The notes beneath the pieces were generated by a model that was given only the letters and a program-made list of their open reading frames with translations, was not told the DNA's origin and did no database searches. Of a stretch of 64,000 bases of DNA, positions 45,565-55,794 are shown one piece after another. The stretch lies in assembly GCF_019458805.1 (NCBI RefSeq), contig NZ_JAIBOA010000005.1, positions 248,001 through 312,000 on the forward strand, read 5' to 3'. A program made the translations under genes and the position numbers. The DNA is from Actinomadura parmotrematis (GTDB lineage: Bacteria > Actinomycetota > Actinomycetes > Streptosporangiales > Streptosporangiaceae). The first letter of the stretch is position 1. Every line of letters begins with the position of its first letter.

Positions 45565-46214
45565 GCCTCCGCCTCGAAGGGGTCACCGTCGCCTACGGGC
45601 GCGGCGCGGCCCGCACGACCGTCCTCGACGGCCTGGACCTGGAGTTCGCGCCGGGCGTCCTCACCGCGCTGACCGGCCCGTCGGGGTCGGGCAAGTCGAC
45701 CCTGCTCGCCGTCGCGGGCGCGCTGCTGCGGCCGGACGCCGGGCGCGTCCTGCTGGACGGCGAGGACGTCGCGCCGCTCGGCGACGCGCGGCGCGCGCGG
45801 GTGCGGCGCGAGCGGATCGGGTACCTGTTCCAGTCGGGCAACCTGCTGCCGGGCCTCACCGCGCTCGACCAGGTCCTGACGATGGCGCACGTGGCCCGGC
45901 GCCGCCCCGCCCGCTACCGGGACCGGGCGGCCGCGGCGCTGGACGCCGTCGGGCTCGCGCACCGGCGCGGGCACCGGCCCGAGCAGCTGTCGGGCGGCGA
46001 GCGCCAGCGCGTCGCGCTCGCCCGCGCGCTGGTGCTGGAACCGTCGCTGCTGCTCGTCGACGAGCCGACCGCGGCGGTGGACCGCGCGCAGGCCGGGGAG
46101 CTCGCCGCGCTGCTCGCGGACTGCGCCGGGCGGCGGGGCTGCACCGCCGTCGTCGCCACCCACGACCCGGCCGTCACCGAAGCGGCCGGGCGCGTGGTCG
46201 CCCTGGCGGCCTGA
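45561..46214 (+). CDS. ABC transporter ATP-binding protein (LolD/MacB type)
   Basis: 217 residues with Walker A GPSGSGKST, Q-loop YLFQSGNLLPGLTALDQV, signature LSGGERQRVALARAL and Walker B LLLVDEPTAAVD, followed by the H-loop His (ATHDPAV). ATG 45561 overlaps the permease stop (ATGA). Forms an exporter with the FtsX-type permease; the substrate is unknown. Confidence 0.93.
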   Translation: MSLRLEGVTVAYGRGAARTTVLDGLDLEFAPGVLTALTGPSGSGKSTLLAVAGALLRPDAGRVLLDGEDVAPLGDARRARVRRERIGYLFQSGNLLPGLTALDQVLTMAHVARRRPARYRDRAAAALDAVGLAHRRGHRPEQLSGGERQRVALARALVLEPSLLLVDEPTAAVDRAQAGELAALLADCAGRRGCTAVVATHDPAVTEAAGRVVALAA

Positions 46215-46223
46215 CCGGGCCGC

Positions 46224-47123
46224 TCAGCCGAACCCGCCGGCGCGGCCGAGCAGGGCGGGCGCGGGCTTGCCGAGGCGCTCGCCGAGCCAGGCGCCCGTCG
46301 CGGCGACCGCGTCCATGTCGGCGCCGGTCGTGACGCCCGAGCGGTGCAGCGCGTACAGCAGGTCCTCGGTGGCGATGTTGCCGGTGGCGGCGGGCGCGAA
46401 GGGGCAGCCGCCGAACCCGCCGGTGCTCGCGTCCAGCGCCGTGACGCCCTCGTCGACCGCGGCGAGGGCGTTGGCGTACCCGGTGTTGCGGGTGTTGTGG
46501 AAGTGGAAGCGCAGCGGCGTGCCGGGGGCCGCCGCGCGCGCCCGCCGCGTCAGGTCGCGGACCTGCGCGGGGACGCCGACGCCGATGGTGTCGGCGAGCG
46601 CGATCTCGTCGGCGCCGGCGGCGTGCGCGCGGCGGGCGATCTCGGCGACGCGCTCAGGGGGCGTCTCGCCCTCGAAGGGGCAGCCGAACGACGCCGCGAT
46701 GGTGACCGAGCAGCGGACGCCGGCGTCCCTCGCCTCCGCGGCGACGGCGTCGAAGGCGTCCATGGCCCGCGCCGTCGTCACCCCCTGGTTGCGCATGCAG
46801 AAGGTGTCGCTGGCGACCACGACGGCGTTGACCTCGTCCACCCCGGCCGCGAGGGCGCGTTCCAGGCCGCGCCGGTTCAGCACGAGGCCGATGTAGGAGA
46901 CGCCGGCGCGGCGCGGCACGCCGGCCATGACCTCCTCGGCGCCCGCCATCTGCGGCACCCGCTTCGGATGCACGAAGCTGACCGCCTCGATACGGGTGAG
47001 CCCGGCGTCCACGCTCCGGGCGATCAGCTCGATCCGCTCGTCCACCGGCAGGGCGCGGTCCTCGTTCTGCAGGCCGTCGCGGGGGCCGACCTCGATCACG
47101 GTTGTCCGCACGGTTGTATGCAA
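46224..47123 (-). CDS. Hydroxymethylglutaryl-CoA lyase family protein
   Basis: 299-residue TIM-barrel lyase: VGPRDGLQNE at the N-terminus, FHFHNTRNTGYANALAA with the metal His pair, and the loop GFGGCPFAPAATGNIATED with the catalytic Cys. Probable reaction: HMG-CoA to acetoacetate plus acetyl-CoA. TTG 47123 gives the normal family length and has GAAGGCGG upstream; GTG 47111 is an alternative. It diverges from a GntR regulator and CoA-transferase gene over shared palindromic sites, so they likely form one pathway. Confidence 0.88.
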   Translation of the reverse strand: MHTTVRTTVIEVGPRDGLQNEDRALPVDERIELIARSVDAGLTRIEAVSFVHPKRVPQMAGAEEVMAGVPRRAGVSYIGLVLNRRGLERALAAGVDEVNAVVVASDTFCMRNQGVTTARAMDAFDAVAAEARDAGVRCSVTIAASFGCPFEGETPPERVAEIARRAHAAGADEIALADTIGVGVPAQVRDLTRRARAAAPGTPLRFHFHNTRNTGYANALAAVDEGVTALDASTGGFGGCPFAPAATGNIATEDLLYALHRSGVTTGADMDAVAATGAWLGERLGKPAPALLGRAGGFG

Positions 47124-47188
47124 TGCATCGCCGCCTTCTCGCCCGGTCTTGCGTCGATCGCAGCCTAAAGCCTAGATTGCATGCAATC
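47113..47188. promoter_or_regulatory. Shared GntR operators between the HMG-CoA-lyase and GntR genes
   Basis: GATTGCATGCAATC, a perfect 14-bp palindrome at 47175-47188, and the related GTTGTATGCAAT at 47113-47124 (10 of 12 identical to the core), next to ATGCA-A-TGCAT (47118-47128). The first site covers the ATG of the GntR gene and the second covers the start of the lyase gene, as expected for control of both directions. Confidence 0.65.
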
Positions 47189-47861
47189 CAGGGCATCGGG
47201 GGTGGACGTGGCACGGGCGGCGGACGTCGCGTACGCGGCGCTGCGGGAGATGATCCTCACCGGCGGCGCGGCGGCGGGCAGCCGCCTCGGCGAGGCCGAG
47301 CTCGCCGGGACGCTCGGGCTGTCGCGCACGCCCGTCCGCGAGGCGCTCGCCCGGCTCGGCGCCGACGGCCTGGTGGAGGTGCTCCCCCACAAGGGGGCGC
47401 GCGTCGTCCGCTGGTCCGCCGCGGACCTGGAGGAGATCTTCGAGCTGCGCGGGGTGCTGGAGCCCTACGCGGCCGGGCGGGCCGCCCGGCGCGGCCTGCC
47501 GGACGGGGCGCTCGCGGAACTGGAGGCGTTCTGCGACGGGATGGAGGAGGCCGCCGCGGCGGGCGGCTTCCAGCGCGTCGCCGAGCTGAACGACCGGTTC
47601 CACGCCGCGGTCATCGCCGCGTCCGGCAACCGGCGGCTGCCGCCGCTGCTGACGTCGGTGGTGCACGCGCCGCTCGTCCTCGGCACCTTCCACCGCTACG
47701 ACGCCGCGTCGCTGGCGCGCAGCATGGCCCACCACCGCGAGATCACCGCGGCGCTGCGCGCCCGCGACCCCGCCTGGGCCGGGGCGGTGATGCGGTCGCA
47801 CATCCGCGCCGCCGCCGGCCACCTGATCGACCACGTCCGCACGAGCGAGGACAGCGCATGA
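47181..47861 (+). CDS. GntR-family regulator (FCD/FadR type)
   Basis: 226 residues: winged helix (AYAALREMILTGGAAAGSRLGEAELAGTLGLSRTPVREALARLGADGLV) and a C-terminal FCD domain with metal-binding His residues (LNDRFHAAVIAASGN; MAHHREITAAL; RSHIRAAAGHL). ATG 47181 lies inside a palindrome; GTG 47208, preceded by GGGGGTGG, is an equally good start and would give 217 residues. The stop overlaps the CoA-transferase start (ATGA), so the two are coupled. Confidence 0.87.
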   Translation: MQSRASGVDVARAADVAYAALREMILTGGAAAGSRLGEAELAGTLGLSRTPVREALARLGADGLVEVLPHKGARVVRWSAADLEEIFELRGVLEPYAAGRAARRGLPDGALAELEAFCDGMEEAAAAGGFQRVAELNDRFHAAVIAASGNRRLPPLLTSVVHAPLVLGTFHRYDAASLARSMAHHREITAALRARDPAWAGAVMRSHIRAAAGHLIDHVRTSEDSA

Positions 47862-49069
47862 CCGACGCCCCCGCACCCCCGGCCGCCGCCCTCGACGACC
47901 TGCGCGTCGTGGAGATGGGCCAGCTCCTCGCCGGCCCGTTCTGCGGCCAGCTCCTCGGCGACTTCGGCGCCGACGTCATCAAGGTCGAGCCGCCGGGCGC
48001 AGGCGACCCGATGCGCCAGTGGGGCCGCGAGAAGCCGCACGGCAAGTCGCTGTGGTGGCCGATCCTCGCCCGCAACAAGCGGTCGGTGACGCTGGACCTG
48101 CGCACCGCCGAGGGCCAGGGCCTCGCCCGCCGCCTCATCGCCGGCGCGGACGTGCTGGTGGAGAACTTCCGGCCCGGCACCCTGGAGCGCTGGGGCCTCG
48201 CGCCCGAGGCGCTGTGGGCCGACAACCCCGGCCTGGTCATCACCCGCGTCACCGGCTACGGGCAGGACGGCCCGTACGCGCCGCGCGCCGGGTTCGGGTC
48301 GGTCGGCGAGGCGATGGGCGGCATCCGCTACGTCACCGGCGACCCCGACAAGCCGCCGTCGCGCGCCGGGATCTCCCTCGGCGACGAGCTCGCCGGCACG
48401 TTCGCCGCCCTCGGCACGCTCGTCGCGCTGCACGCCCGCCGCCGCACCGGCCGCGGGCAGGTCGTGGACGCCGCGCTGTACGAGGCGGTCCTCGCGATGA
48501 TGGAGTCCCTGGTCCCCGAGTGGGAGATCGCCGGCTACCAGCGCGAGCGCACCGGGTCGGTGCTGCCGAACGTCGCGCCGAGCAACGTGTACCCGACGAG
48601 GGACGGGCCCGTCCTCATCGCCGCCAACCGCGACACCATCTGGGCGCGCCTCGCCGCGCTCATGGGCCGCCCCGAGCTGGCGGACGACGAGCGGTACGCC
48701 ACGCACGGCGCGCGCGGCGCGAACGCCGAGGAGCTGGACGACCTCATCGGCGCGTGGACCGCCGATCAGGAGTCGGGGCCGCTGCTGGAGCTGCTGCACG
48801 AGAACGGCATCCCCGCCGGGCTCACCTACCGGGCCAAGGACATGCTCGCCGACCCGCACTACCGGGCGCGCGAGGCCATCATCCGGCTCGCGCACCCCGA
48901 GTTCGGCGACTTCCCGATGCACAACGTCGTGCCGAAGCTGTCGGGCACGCCCGGCGCCGTCCGCTCCATGGGCCCCGCGCTCGGCGAGCACAACGCCGAG
49001 GTCTACGGGACGCTGCTCGGCCTCTCCGACCGGGACATCGCCGCCCTCGCCGCCGCCGGGACGATCTAG
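47858..49069 (+). CDS. CaiB/BaiF family (type III) CoA-transferase
   Basis: 403 residues. Diagnostic features: LRVVEMGQLLAGPFCGQLLGDFGADVIKVEPP at the N-terminus, DVLVENFRPGTLERWGL, and the catalytic Asp in GISLGDELAG. Such enzymes move CoA between an acyl-CoA and a carboxylic acid. With an HMG-CoA lyase gene next to it, a succinate-hydroxymethylglutarate CoA-transferase-like role (activating HMG or a similar dicarboxylate) is the best guess. Coupled to the GntR gene. Confidence 0.9.
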   Translation: MTDAPAPPAAALDDLRVVEMGQLLAGPFCGQLLGDFGADVIKVEPPGAGDPMRQWGREKPHGKSLWWPILARNKRSVTLDLRTAEGQGLARRLIAGADVLVENFRPGTLERWGLAPEALWADNPGLVITRVTGYGQDGPYAPRAGFGSVGEAMGGIRYVTGDPDKPPSRAGISLGDELAGTFAALGTLVALHARRRTGRGQVVDAALYEAVLAMMESLVPEWEIAGYQRERTGSVLPNVAPSNVYPTRDGPVLIAANRDTIWARLAALMGRPELADDERYATHGARGANAEELDDLIGAWTADQESGPLLELLHENGIPAGLTYRAKDMLADPHYRAREAIIRLAHPEFGDFPMHNVVPKLSGTPGAVRSMGPALGEHNAEVYGTLLGLSDRDIAALAAAGTI

Positions 49070-49091
49070 CGGGCACGCCGGGAGGCGTCCC

Positions 49092-49595
49092 CTAGCCGTC
49101 CTGACCCCAGCGGTACAGGCCGTAGGACATCAGCAGGACGCTCGCGGCGCTGAACACGGCGCGCGCGGTGTTCCACGCCGTCCACCGGCCCGAGTAGTCC
49201 GACCAGATCCGCGCCGCGGCCGCCGGGTCGGACGGGATCCGCACCGCGTCCAGGTCGTTGTTCATGGGGACGTTGACGGCGACCGTCGGGACGAACGCGC
49301 CGACGAAGTAGACGGCCGCGGCGGCGAAGAACAGCAGCGCCGCCGCCTTCCGGTCTGCCATGAGGAGCAGCACGCCGGCGACGATCGCGACGAGCGGCGC
49401 CAGCATGAAGGCCGCGAGGAACAGCGGGTTCTGGATGCGCTGGTTGATGCCCTGCATCGCCTCGATCGCCGACCGGGGGCCGGCGGCGTTCAGCCCCGGC
49501 ATGACGCCGGCGCTGAAGCCGAAGAAGGTGCCCGCCATCCCCGTCGTCATGAGGATCGACAGGGCGGCGGCGGTGGTCGTGAGCAGCGTTCTCAT
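49092..49595 (-). CDS. DUF1772 (anthrone oxygenase-like) membrane protein
   Basis: 167-residue membrane protein with four helices (about residues 8-30, 58-80, 85-105 and 140-160) and the DUF1772 pattern MPGLNAAGPRSAIEAMQGINQRIQNPLFLAAFM. Some members oxidise anthrones in polyketide pathways, but many in actinobacteria are of unknown role. ATG 49595 lacks a clear ribosome-binding site. It is divergent from an AraC-family gene across 81 bp. Confidence 0.82.
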   Translation of the reverse strand: MRTLLTTTAAALSILMTTGMAGTFFGFSAGVMPGLNAAGPRSAIEAMQGINQRIQNPLFLAAFMLAPLVAIVAGVLLLMADRKAAALLFFAAAAVYFVGAFVPTVAVNVPMNNDLDAVRIPSDPAAAARIWSDYSGRWTAWNTARAVFSAASVLLMSYGLYRWGQDG

Positions 49596-49638
49596 GCCGT
49601 CGAGTCAACCGGCGCGCCGCCCGCGGCGACATCGCCGG

Positions 49639-49664
49639 GACGCTCGGCGCCATACGCGAGCGTC
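49639..49664. promoter_or_regulatory. Inverted repeat between DUF1772 and AraC genes
   Basis: GACGCTC (49639-49645) and GAGCGTC (49658-49664), perfect 7-bp arms 12 bp apart, 13 bp upstream of the araC-type ATG. Suitable operator for the AraC-family protein or a hairpin in its leader. Confidence 0.45.
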
Positions 49665-49676
49665 TACGCTGGCCGC

Positions 49677-50636
49677 ATGGACGCGCTGACCGGCCTGCTC
49701 GACGGCCCCCGGGCGCGCGGCGCGTTCCTGCTCCGCGCGTCCCTGGCGCCCCCGTGGTCGGTGCGCATCCAGGACGAGGCGCCGCTCTGCCTCGTCGCCA
49801 TGGCCCGCGGCGGCGCCTGGCTGATGCCCGACGGCGGCGCGCCGCTGCACGCCGCCGAGGGCGACGTCCTGGTGATCCGCGGCCCCGGCCACTACACCGT
49901 CGCCGACGACCCGGCGACGCCCCCGCAGATCGTCGTCCATCCCGGGCAGCGCTGCACCACGCCCGACGGCACGAGCCTGGCGGAGGCGCTGGACCTCGGC
50001 GTCCGCAGCTGGGGCACCGACCCCGACGGGCCGTCGGTGCTGCTCGTCGGCGCCTACCAGCTGCGCGGCGCCGTCACCGGGCGGCTGCTCGCCGCGCTGC
50101 CGCCGGTCGTCGCGGTGCGCGCCGCCGACCTCGGCTCGCCGCTGCTGCCGCTGCTCGGCACCGAGATCGTCCGCGACGAGCCGGGCCAGGACGTCGTCCT
50201 CGACCGGCTGCTGGACCTGCTGCTCATCGCGGTGCTGCGGCACTGGTTCGCGCGCCCGGAGGCGGCCGCCCCCGGCTGGTACCGGGCGCACGGCGACCCG
50301 GTCGTCGGCCCGGCGCTCCGGCTGCTGCACGCCGAGCCCGCCCGCCCCTGGACGGTCGCCGCCCTCGCCGCCGAGGTCGGCGCGTCCCGCGCGGCCCTCG
50401 CCCAGCGGTTCGGGCGGCTCGTCGGCGAGCCCCCCATGGCCTACCTCACCGGCCTCCGCCTCGCCGAGGCCGCCGACCTGCTGCGCGAGAGCGAGCGCAC
50501 GTTGGAGGCGATCGCCCGCCGCGTCGGCTACGGGACGGCGTTCGCGCTGAGCGCCGCGTTCAAGCGCGAGCAGGGCGTGAGCCCCCAGGAGTACCGGGCG
50601 GCCCGGGCCGCGGGGCCTCGGGTCGAGCCCGGGTAA
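49677..50636 (+). CDS. AraC-family regulator with cupin-type N-terminal domain
   Basis: 319 residues: an AraC-binding-like cupin_6 N-terminal domain (GDVLVIRGPGHYTVADD) and two C-terminal helix-turn-helix motifs (WTVAALAAEVGASRAALAQRFGRLVGEPPMAYLTGLRLAEAADLL; TLEAIARRVGYGTAFALSAAFKREQGVSPQEYR). Common actinobacterial pair with a DUF1772 gene, which it probably regulates. ATG 49677. Confidence 0.9.
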   Translation: MDALTGLLDGPRARGAFLLRASLAPPWSVRIQDEAPLCLVAMARGGAWLMPDGGAPLHAAEGDVLVIRGPGHYTVADDPATPPQIVVHPGQRCTTPDGTSLAEALDLGVRSWGTDPDGPSVLLVGAYQLRGAVTGRLLAALPPVVAVRAADLGSPLLPLLGTEIVRDEPGQDVVLDRLLDLLLIAVLRHWFARPEAAAPGWYRAHGDPVVGPALRLLHAEPARPWTVAALAAEVGASRAALAQRFGRLVGEPPMAYLTGLRLAEAADLLRESERTLEAIARRVGYGTAFALSAAFKREQGVSPQEYRAARAAGPRVEPG

Positions 50637-50737
50637 AGGGCTCCGTACACCTGCTGAAAACACTGGCGTTTCGCTCCGGAAATCCGCGTCCCGTATGACA
50701 GGATGCGAGGCTTATCACACCTTCGGATGGGAGCGAG

Positions 50738-51001
50738 ATGACCACGAAGTCACCGGGGGACGACCTCCGCACCGTGTTCGCGCGCGCCGACCTCGGCGGC
50801 GACGAGCGGCTCGACCTGATGGAGTTCGGGCTGGTGCTGGAGGCCCTCGGCCTGTCGTGGAGCCGCGCCGAGGTGCAGGACCGCTTCGAGCGGGCGGACG
50901 CCGACCACGACGGCTACATCTCCGCCGCCGAGTTCCGGGTGCTGCTGGACACCCAGGGCTGGACGCTGCCCGGCCCCCGGCCCGCCGCCGCGGCGGGCTG
51001 A
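50738..51001 (+). CDS. EF-hand calcium-binding small protein
   Basis: 87 residues with a clear second EF-hand (DADHDGYISAAEF, loop D-x-D-x-D-G-x-I-x-x-x-E) and a first loop that is degenerate (ADLGGDERLDLMEF). Similar to calerythrin-type proteins of actinomycetes; probably a calcium sensor or buffer. ATG 50738 follows GGGAGCGAG. No partner is evident. Confidence 0.85.
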   Translation: MTTKSPGDDLRTVFARADLGGDERLDLMEFGLVLEALGLSWSRAEVQDRFERADADHDGYISAAEFRVLLDTQGWTLPGPRPAAAAG

Positions 51002-51134
51002 CCCGCCGGGCACCGCGGCCGTCCCGATCACCCAGCGGGGCGGCCGCCTCTCGTTGTGCGACATCTCCCGTTTCACCTCCGGTGAGCGGGAACAGGAACC
51101 GGACGACCTCGAAACGTTCCGGGATGTGGGCACG

Positions 51135-51398
51135 ATGAACCTCCTCTACAAGGCTCTGTCACTTCTGTTCAGCGTGGTCGGCGGCATCGTCGCCGGCACG
51201 CTCTTCAAGCAGGTGTGGAAGCGCGCGGCGGGCCAGGACGACGCCCCCGACGCCGCCGACCGCGACTACACCTGGACGCAGGTCCTCATCGCCGCGGCCG
51301 TCCAGGGCGCCATCTTCGGCCTCGTCAAGGCCGCGATGCAGCGCTCGGGCGCGCAGGCGGTCCGCAAGGCCACCGGCCGCTGGCCCGGGGACGACTGA
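51135..51398 (+). CDS. DUF4235 small membrane protein
   Basis: 87 residues with two hydrophobic segments (ALSLLFSVVGGIVAGTLFKQVW; VLIAAAVQGAIFGLVKAAMQR) around a charged loop, matching the DUF4235 family. ATG 51135 chosen since the upstream in-frame sequence is not hydrophobic or conserved. The BrkB-like gene starts one base after its stop, and these two families are often neighbours in actinobacteria, so a shared transcript is likely. Confidence 0.85.
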   Translation: MNLLYKALSLLFSVVGGIVAGTLFKQVWKRAAGQDDAPDAADRDYTWTQVLIAAAVQGAIFGLVKAAMQRSGAQAVRKATGRWPGDD

Positions 51399-51399
51399 C

Positions 51400-52476
51400 A
51401 TGGCGCGCGAGACGAGCGCCGACGCGCGCACCGAGGCGCCCGCGGAAGCCGCCGACGCCGGCCCCGACTCCCCGACGAGCCTCGCCGGGCGCGGCTGGTG
51501 GGGGGCGCTGAAGCGCACCTTCGCCGAGTTCAAGGACGACAACCTCACCGACTGGGCCGCCGCCCTCACCTACTACGGCGTCCTGTCCATCTTCCCGGCG
51601 ATGCTCGTCGTCGTGTCGCTGGTCGGGCTCGGCGGCAAGTCCCTGTCGGACGACCTGGTCACCAACGTCGGGCAGCTCGCGCCCGGCTCGGTGAAGCAGG
51701 TCCTCACCAACGCCCTCACCGAGCTGCAGCGCGGCCGCACCGGCGCCGGGTTCGTGGCGGTCATCAGCCTGCTGGCCGCGATCTGGTCGGCGTCGGGCTA
51801 CGTGGGGGCGTTCATGCGCGCCTCCAACGCCGTCTACGACGTGCCCGAGGGCCGGCCGATCTGGAAGACGCTGCCGATCCGCGTCGCGGTGACGCTGGTG
51901 ACGCTGGTCCTGCTGGCCGCCTCGGCGGTCATGGTGGTGGTGTCGGGCCCGATCGCCCGCCAGGTCGGCGACCTGCTCGGCTTCGGCTCGGCCGCCGTCA
52001 CCGCCTGGGGGCTGCTCAAGTGGCCGCTCATGCTGATCATCGCGAGCCTGCTGTTCGCGCTGCTGTACTGGGCGTCGCCGAACGCCAAGCACGGCTTCCG
52101 CTGGGTGACGCCGGGCGGCCTGCTCGCGATCGTCCTCTGGCTGGCGGTGTCGGCCGGGTTCGCGTTCTACGTCGCCAACTTCTCCTCCTACAACAAGACC
52201 TACGGCAGCCTCGCCGGGCTCATCGTGTTCCTCGTCTGGCTGTGGCTCAGCAACCTGGCGATCCTGCTCGGCGCCGAGCTGAACGCCGAGCTGGAGCGCG
52301 GGCGGGCCATCGCGGGCGGCCTGCCCGAGGACCGGGAGCCCTACGTCGAGCCGCGCGGCACCCGCGGCTTCCCCGACGACCTCCTCCCCGACGCCGGGGA
52401 CGAGGAGGACGCCGGCAAGCCCACCCGCAACGAGGGTCCCGCCGACGGGCCGCCGCGCCCGCGCAGCGGCTCCTGA
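51400..52476 (+). CDS. YihY/BrkB-family membrane protein
   Basis: 358 residues: a soluble N-terminus, six transmembrane helices (about residues 60-290) and a disordered acidic/basic C-terminal tail. Motifs AAALTYYGVLSIFPAMLVVVSLVG and WVTPGGLLAIVLWLAVSAGFAFYVANFSSYNKTYGSLAGLI are diagnostic of YihY. Once called ribonuclease BN, the family is now regarded as inner-membrane proteins of unknown function. ATG 51400. Confidence 0.92.
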   Translation: MARETSADARTEAPAEAADAGPDSPTSLAGRGWWGALKRTFAEFKDDNLTDWAAALTYYGVLSIFPAMLVVVSLVGLGGKSLSDDLVTNVGQLAPGSVKQVLTNALTELQRGRTGAGFVAVISLLAAIWSASGYVGAFMRASNAVYDVPEGRPIWKTLPIRVAVTLVTLVLLAASAVMVVVSGPIARQVGDLLGFGSAAVTAWGLLKWPLMLIIASLLFALLYWASPNAKHGFRWVTPGGLLAIVLWLAVSAGFAFYVANFSSYNKTYGSLAGLIVFLVWLWLSNLAILLGAELNAELERGRAIAGGLPEDREPYVEPRGTRGFPDDLLPDAGDEEDAGKPTRNEGPADGPPRPRSGS

Positions 52477-52490
52477 CACGCGGCACCTCT

Positions 52491-52542
52491 TGAGACGCCA
52501 CCGGCGTCCGCCCCAGCAGGGGCGGACGCCGGTGGCGTCTCA
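52491..52542. terminator. Strong bidirectional hairpin terminator
   Basis: Perfect 24-bp stem (52491-52514 and 52519-52542) with an AGCA loop between the convergent YihY-like and pgi genes. It is the longest perfect stem I found in the window. Confidence 0.9.
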
Positions 52543-52552
52543 GGGCCGGGCG

Positions 52553-54202
<1,650 letters not shown>

Positions 54203-54355
54203 CGTCCCTCTCTTCTTCTCCGCCGTGCCGGGCGTACGCGTCCGGCGCCCCCGGAGGAACCCCCGGCGCCCCCGTCGTGATCATAGGTCGGCGGGCCGCC
54301 GGCCCGGGCGCCAACGCGCGCGGGGGCGGCCCGGCTCCCCCGGTCCGTCCGGCCT

Positions 54356-55663
54356 CTACCCGCGATTGTCCGCCAGGAACTCCCGGTGGTCGGCGGCGTT
54401 CCGCTCGGCGTAGGCGAGACCGAACGCGGCCACCGCCCGGCAGAACACCTCGCCGCGCCCGATGTACCCCGCGATGCGGAGGCGGTCGCCGGTGCGGGCG
54501 TGGGCGAGCGCGAGACCGCGCCCGCACGCGCGCGCGTACAGCCGGAGCGCGCGCGGCGGCATCGCGGTGACGTCGGCCGAGCCCTTCATGTCGCGGTACT
54601 GCCGCCAGTAGTAGAAGCGCCCGTCGCCGCCGGGGCTCCAGCCGAGGAACGGGTCGCTGGAGGACTGCATGAGCCGCTGCCCGGCGACCACCCGGTGCCC
54701 CTGGTCGAGGTACTCGCTGCGCCGCAGGTGGGGCTCCAGCACCGACCGGCCCGCCTCCTTGACCTGCAGGACGAGCGGGTCGTCGCGGTCGCGGCCCTGC
54801 AGCACCGCGACATAGCAGCGGGTGCCGACGCTGCCGACGCCGACGGCCTTGCGGGCGGCGTCGACCAGCGTGTACCCGTCCAGCAGGACCGCGACGTCCT
54901 CGCGCAGGGTGCGCCGGTAGGCGCGCAGGTTGGCGCGGGCGGCCTTCAGCCCGACCGCGCCGGTGTGCTCCAGCAGCGGCGGGTCGTCGGCGATGCGGAG
55001 CCGCCCGTCCCGCACGGTGGTGAGCTTGCGGAGCGCCTGCATGCTGTCGCGGCCGCGCGCCTTGCGCAGGTTCCTCCCGGTGCGGCGCCGGTCGCTGCGC
55101 CAGGGGATGCGGGCCAGCAGGTCCTCGGCGCGGGTGCAGGTGAAGAACAGCGCGAGGTCGCCGAGCGCGGCGAACTCGCGCATCCCGTCGCGGTAGCCGG
55201 TGGCGGCGGCGAGCGCCGTCGCGTGCCGCTCGGACTCGCCGCACCCGTTGTCGGCGGCGGCGACGGCGCAGCTGGCGGCGAGCCGTTTCAGGTCCCACTC
55301 CCAGGGGCCGGGGAGCGTCTCGTCGAAGTCGTCGACGTCGAACAGCAGGGTCCGCTCGGGCGAGGCGTAGACGCCGAAGTTCAGCAGGTGCGCGTCGCCG
55401 CACGCCTGGACGCGCAGGCCGGTGTCGGGGGTGCCCGCGAGGTCGGCGGCCATGACGGCGGCGGCGCCGCGCAGGAACGCCAGCGGCGACTCGGCCATCC
55501 GGGCGCGGCGGACCGGGACGAGGTCGGGCAGCCGGTCGCGGTCCTGGGCGGCGAGGATGCGGGCGGCCGGGCGGCGGCGGGGCTCCCAGGCGGCGTGCGC
55601 GCCGCGCGGAACCCGCTTGCGCAGCGCGCGGCCCTCGGCGTAGCGCGCTCCGGGTGCGCTCAC
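54356..55663 (-). CDS. DUF2252 protein (kinase-like fold)
   Basis: 435 residues matching DUF2252: RPARMAESPLAFLRG-like segment (RRARMAESPLAFLRGAA), CGDAHLLNFGVYASPER, DVDDFDETLPGPWEWDLKRLAAS and GQRLMQSSSDPFLGW. Family function is unknown; the fold is related to aminoglycoside/kinase-like enzymes. GTG 55663 is preferred over the upstream Met because AGAGGAG precedes it. Single gene, convergent with nothing and upstream of pgi on the same strand by 153 bp. Confidence 0.9.
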   Translation of the reverse strand: MSAPGARYAEGRALRKRVPRGAHAAWEPRRRPAARILAAQDRDRLPDLVPVRRARMAESPLAFLRGAAAVMAADLAGTPDTGLRVQACGDAHLLNFGVYASPERTLLFDVDDFDETLPGPWEWDLKRLAASCAVAAADNGCGESERHATALAAATGYRDGMREFAALGDLALFFTCTRAEDLLARIPWRSDRRRTGRNLRKARGRDSMQALRKLTTVRDGRLRIADDPPLLEHTGAVGLKAARANLRAYRRTLREDVAVLLDGYTLVDAARKAVGVGSVGTRCYVAVLQGRDRDDPLVLQVKEAGRSVLEPHLRRSEYLDQGHRVVAGQRLMQSSSDPFLGWSPGGDGRFYYWRQYRDMKGSADVTAMPPRALRLYARACGRGLALAHARTGDRLRIAGYIGRGEVFCRAVAAFGLAYAERNAADHREFLADNRG

Positions 55664-55757
55664 GGGCGGCTCCTCTCTCGCGTCGAAGAGGTCGTTCACC
55701 GGCGGCGGGCGCCGTAAGACCAAATTCTCGGCAAGCTCTACCCTTTGCGGATGTTCC

Positions 55758-55777
55758 GGTGCCCGGGAGCGGGCACC
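55758..55777. promoter_or_regulatory. Inverted repeat upstream of the lactonase gene
   Basis: GGTGCCC (55758-55764) and GGGCACC (55771-55777) with a GGGAGC spacer, 18 bp upstream of the lactonase ATG. It could be an operator or a short leader hairpin. Confidence 0.4.
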
Positions 55778-55794
55778 AACGCCGAGGGGGATCG

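Noticed and set aside
49092..49595. DUF1772 protein as a tailoring enzyme of the polyketide synthase
   Set aside because: It is 9 kb away, outside the operon, and paired with its own AraC regulator as in many genomes without such a synthase.
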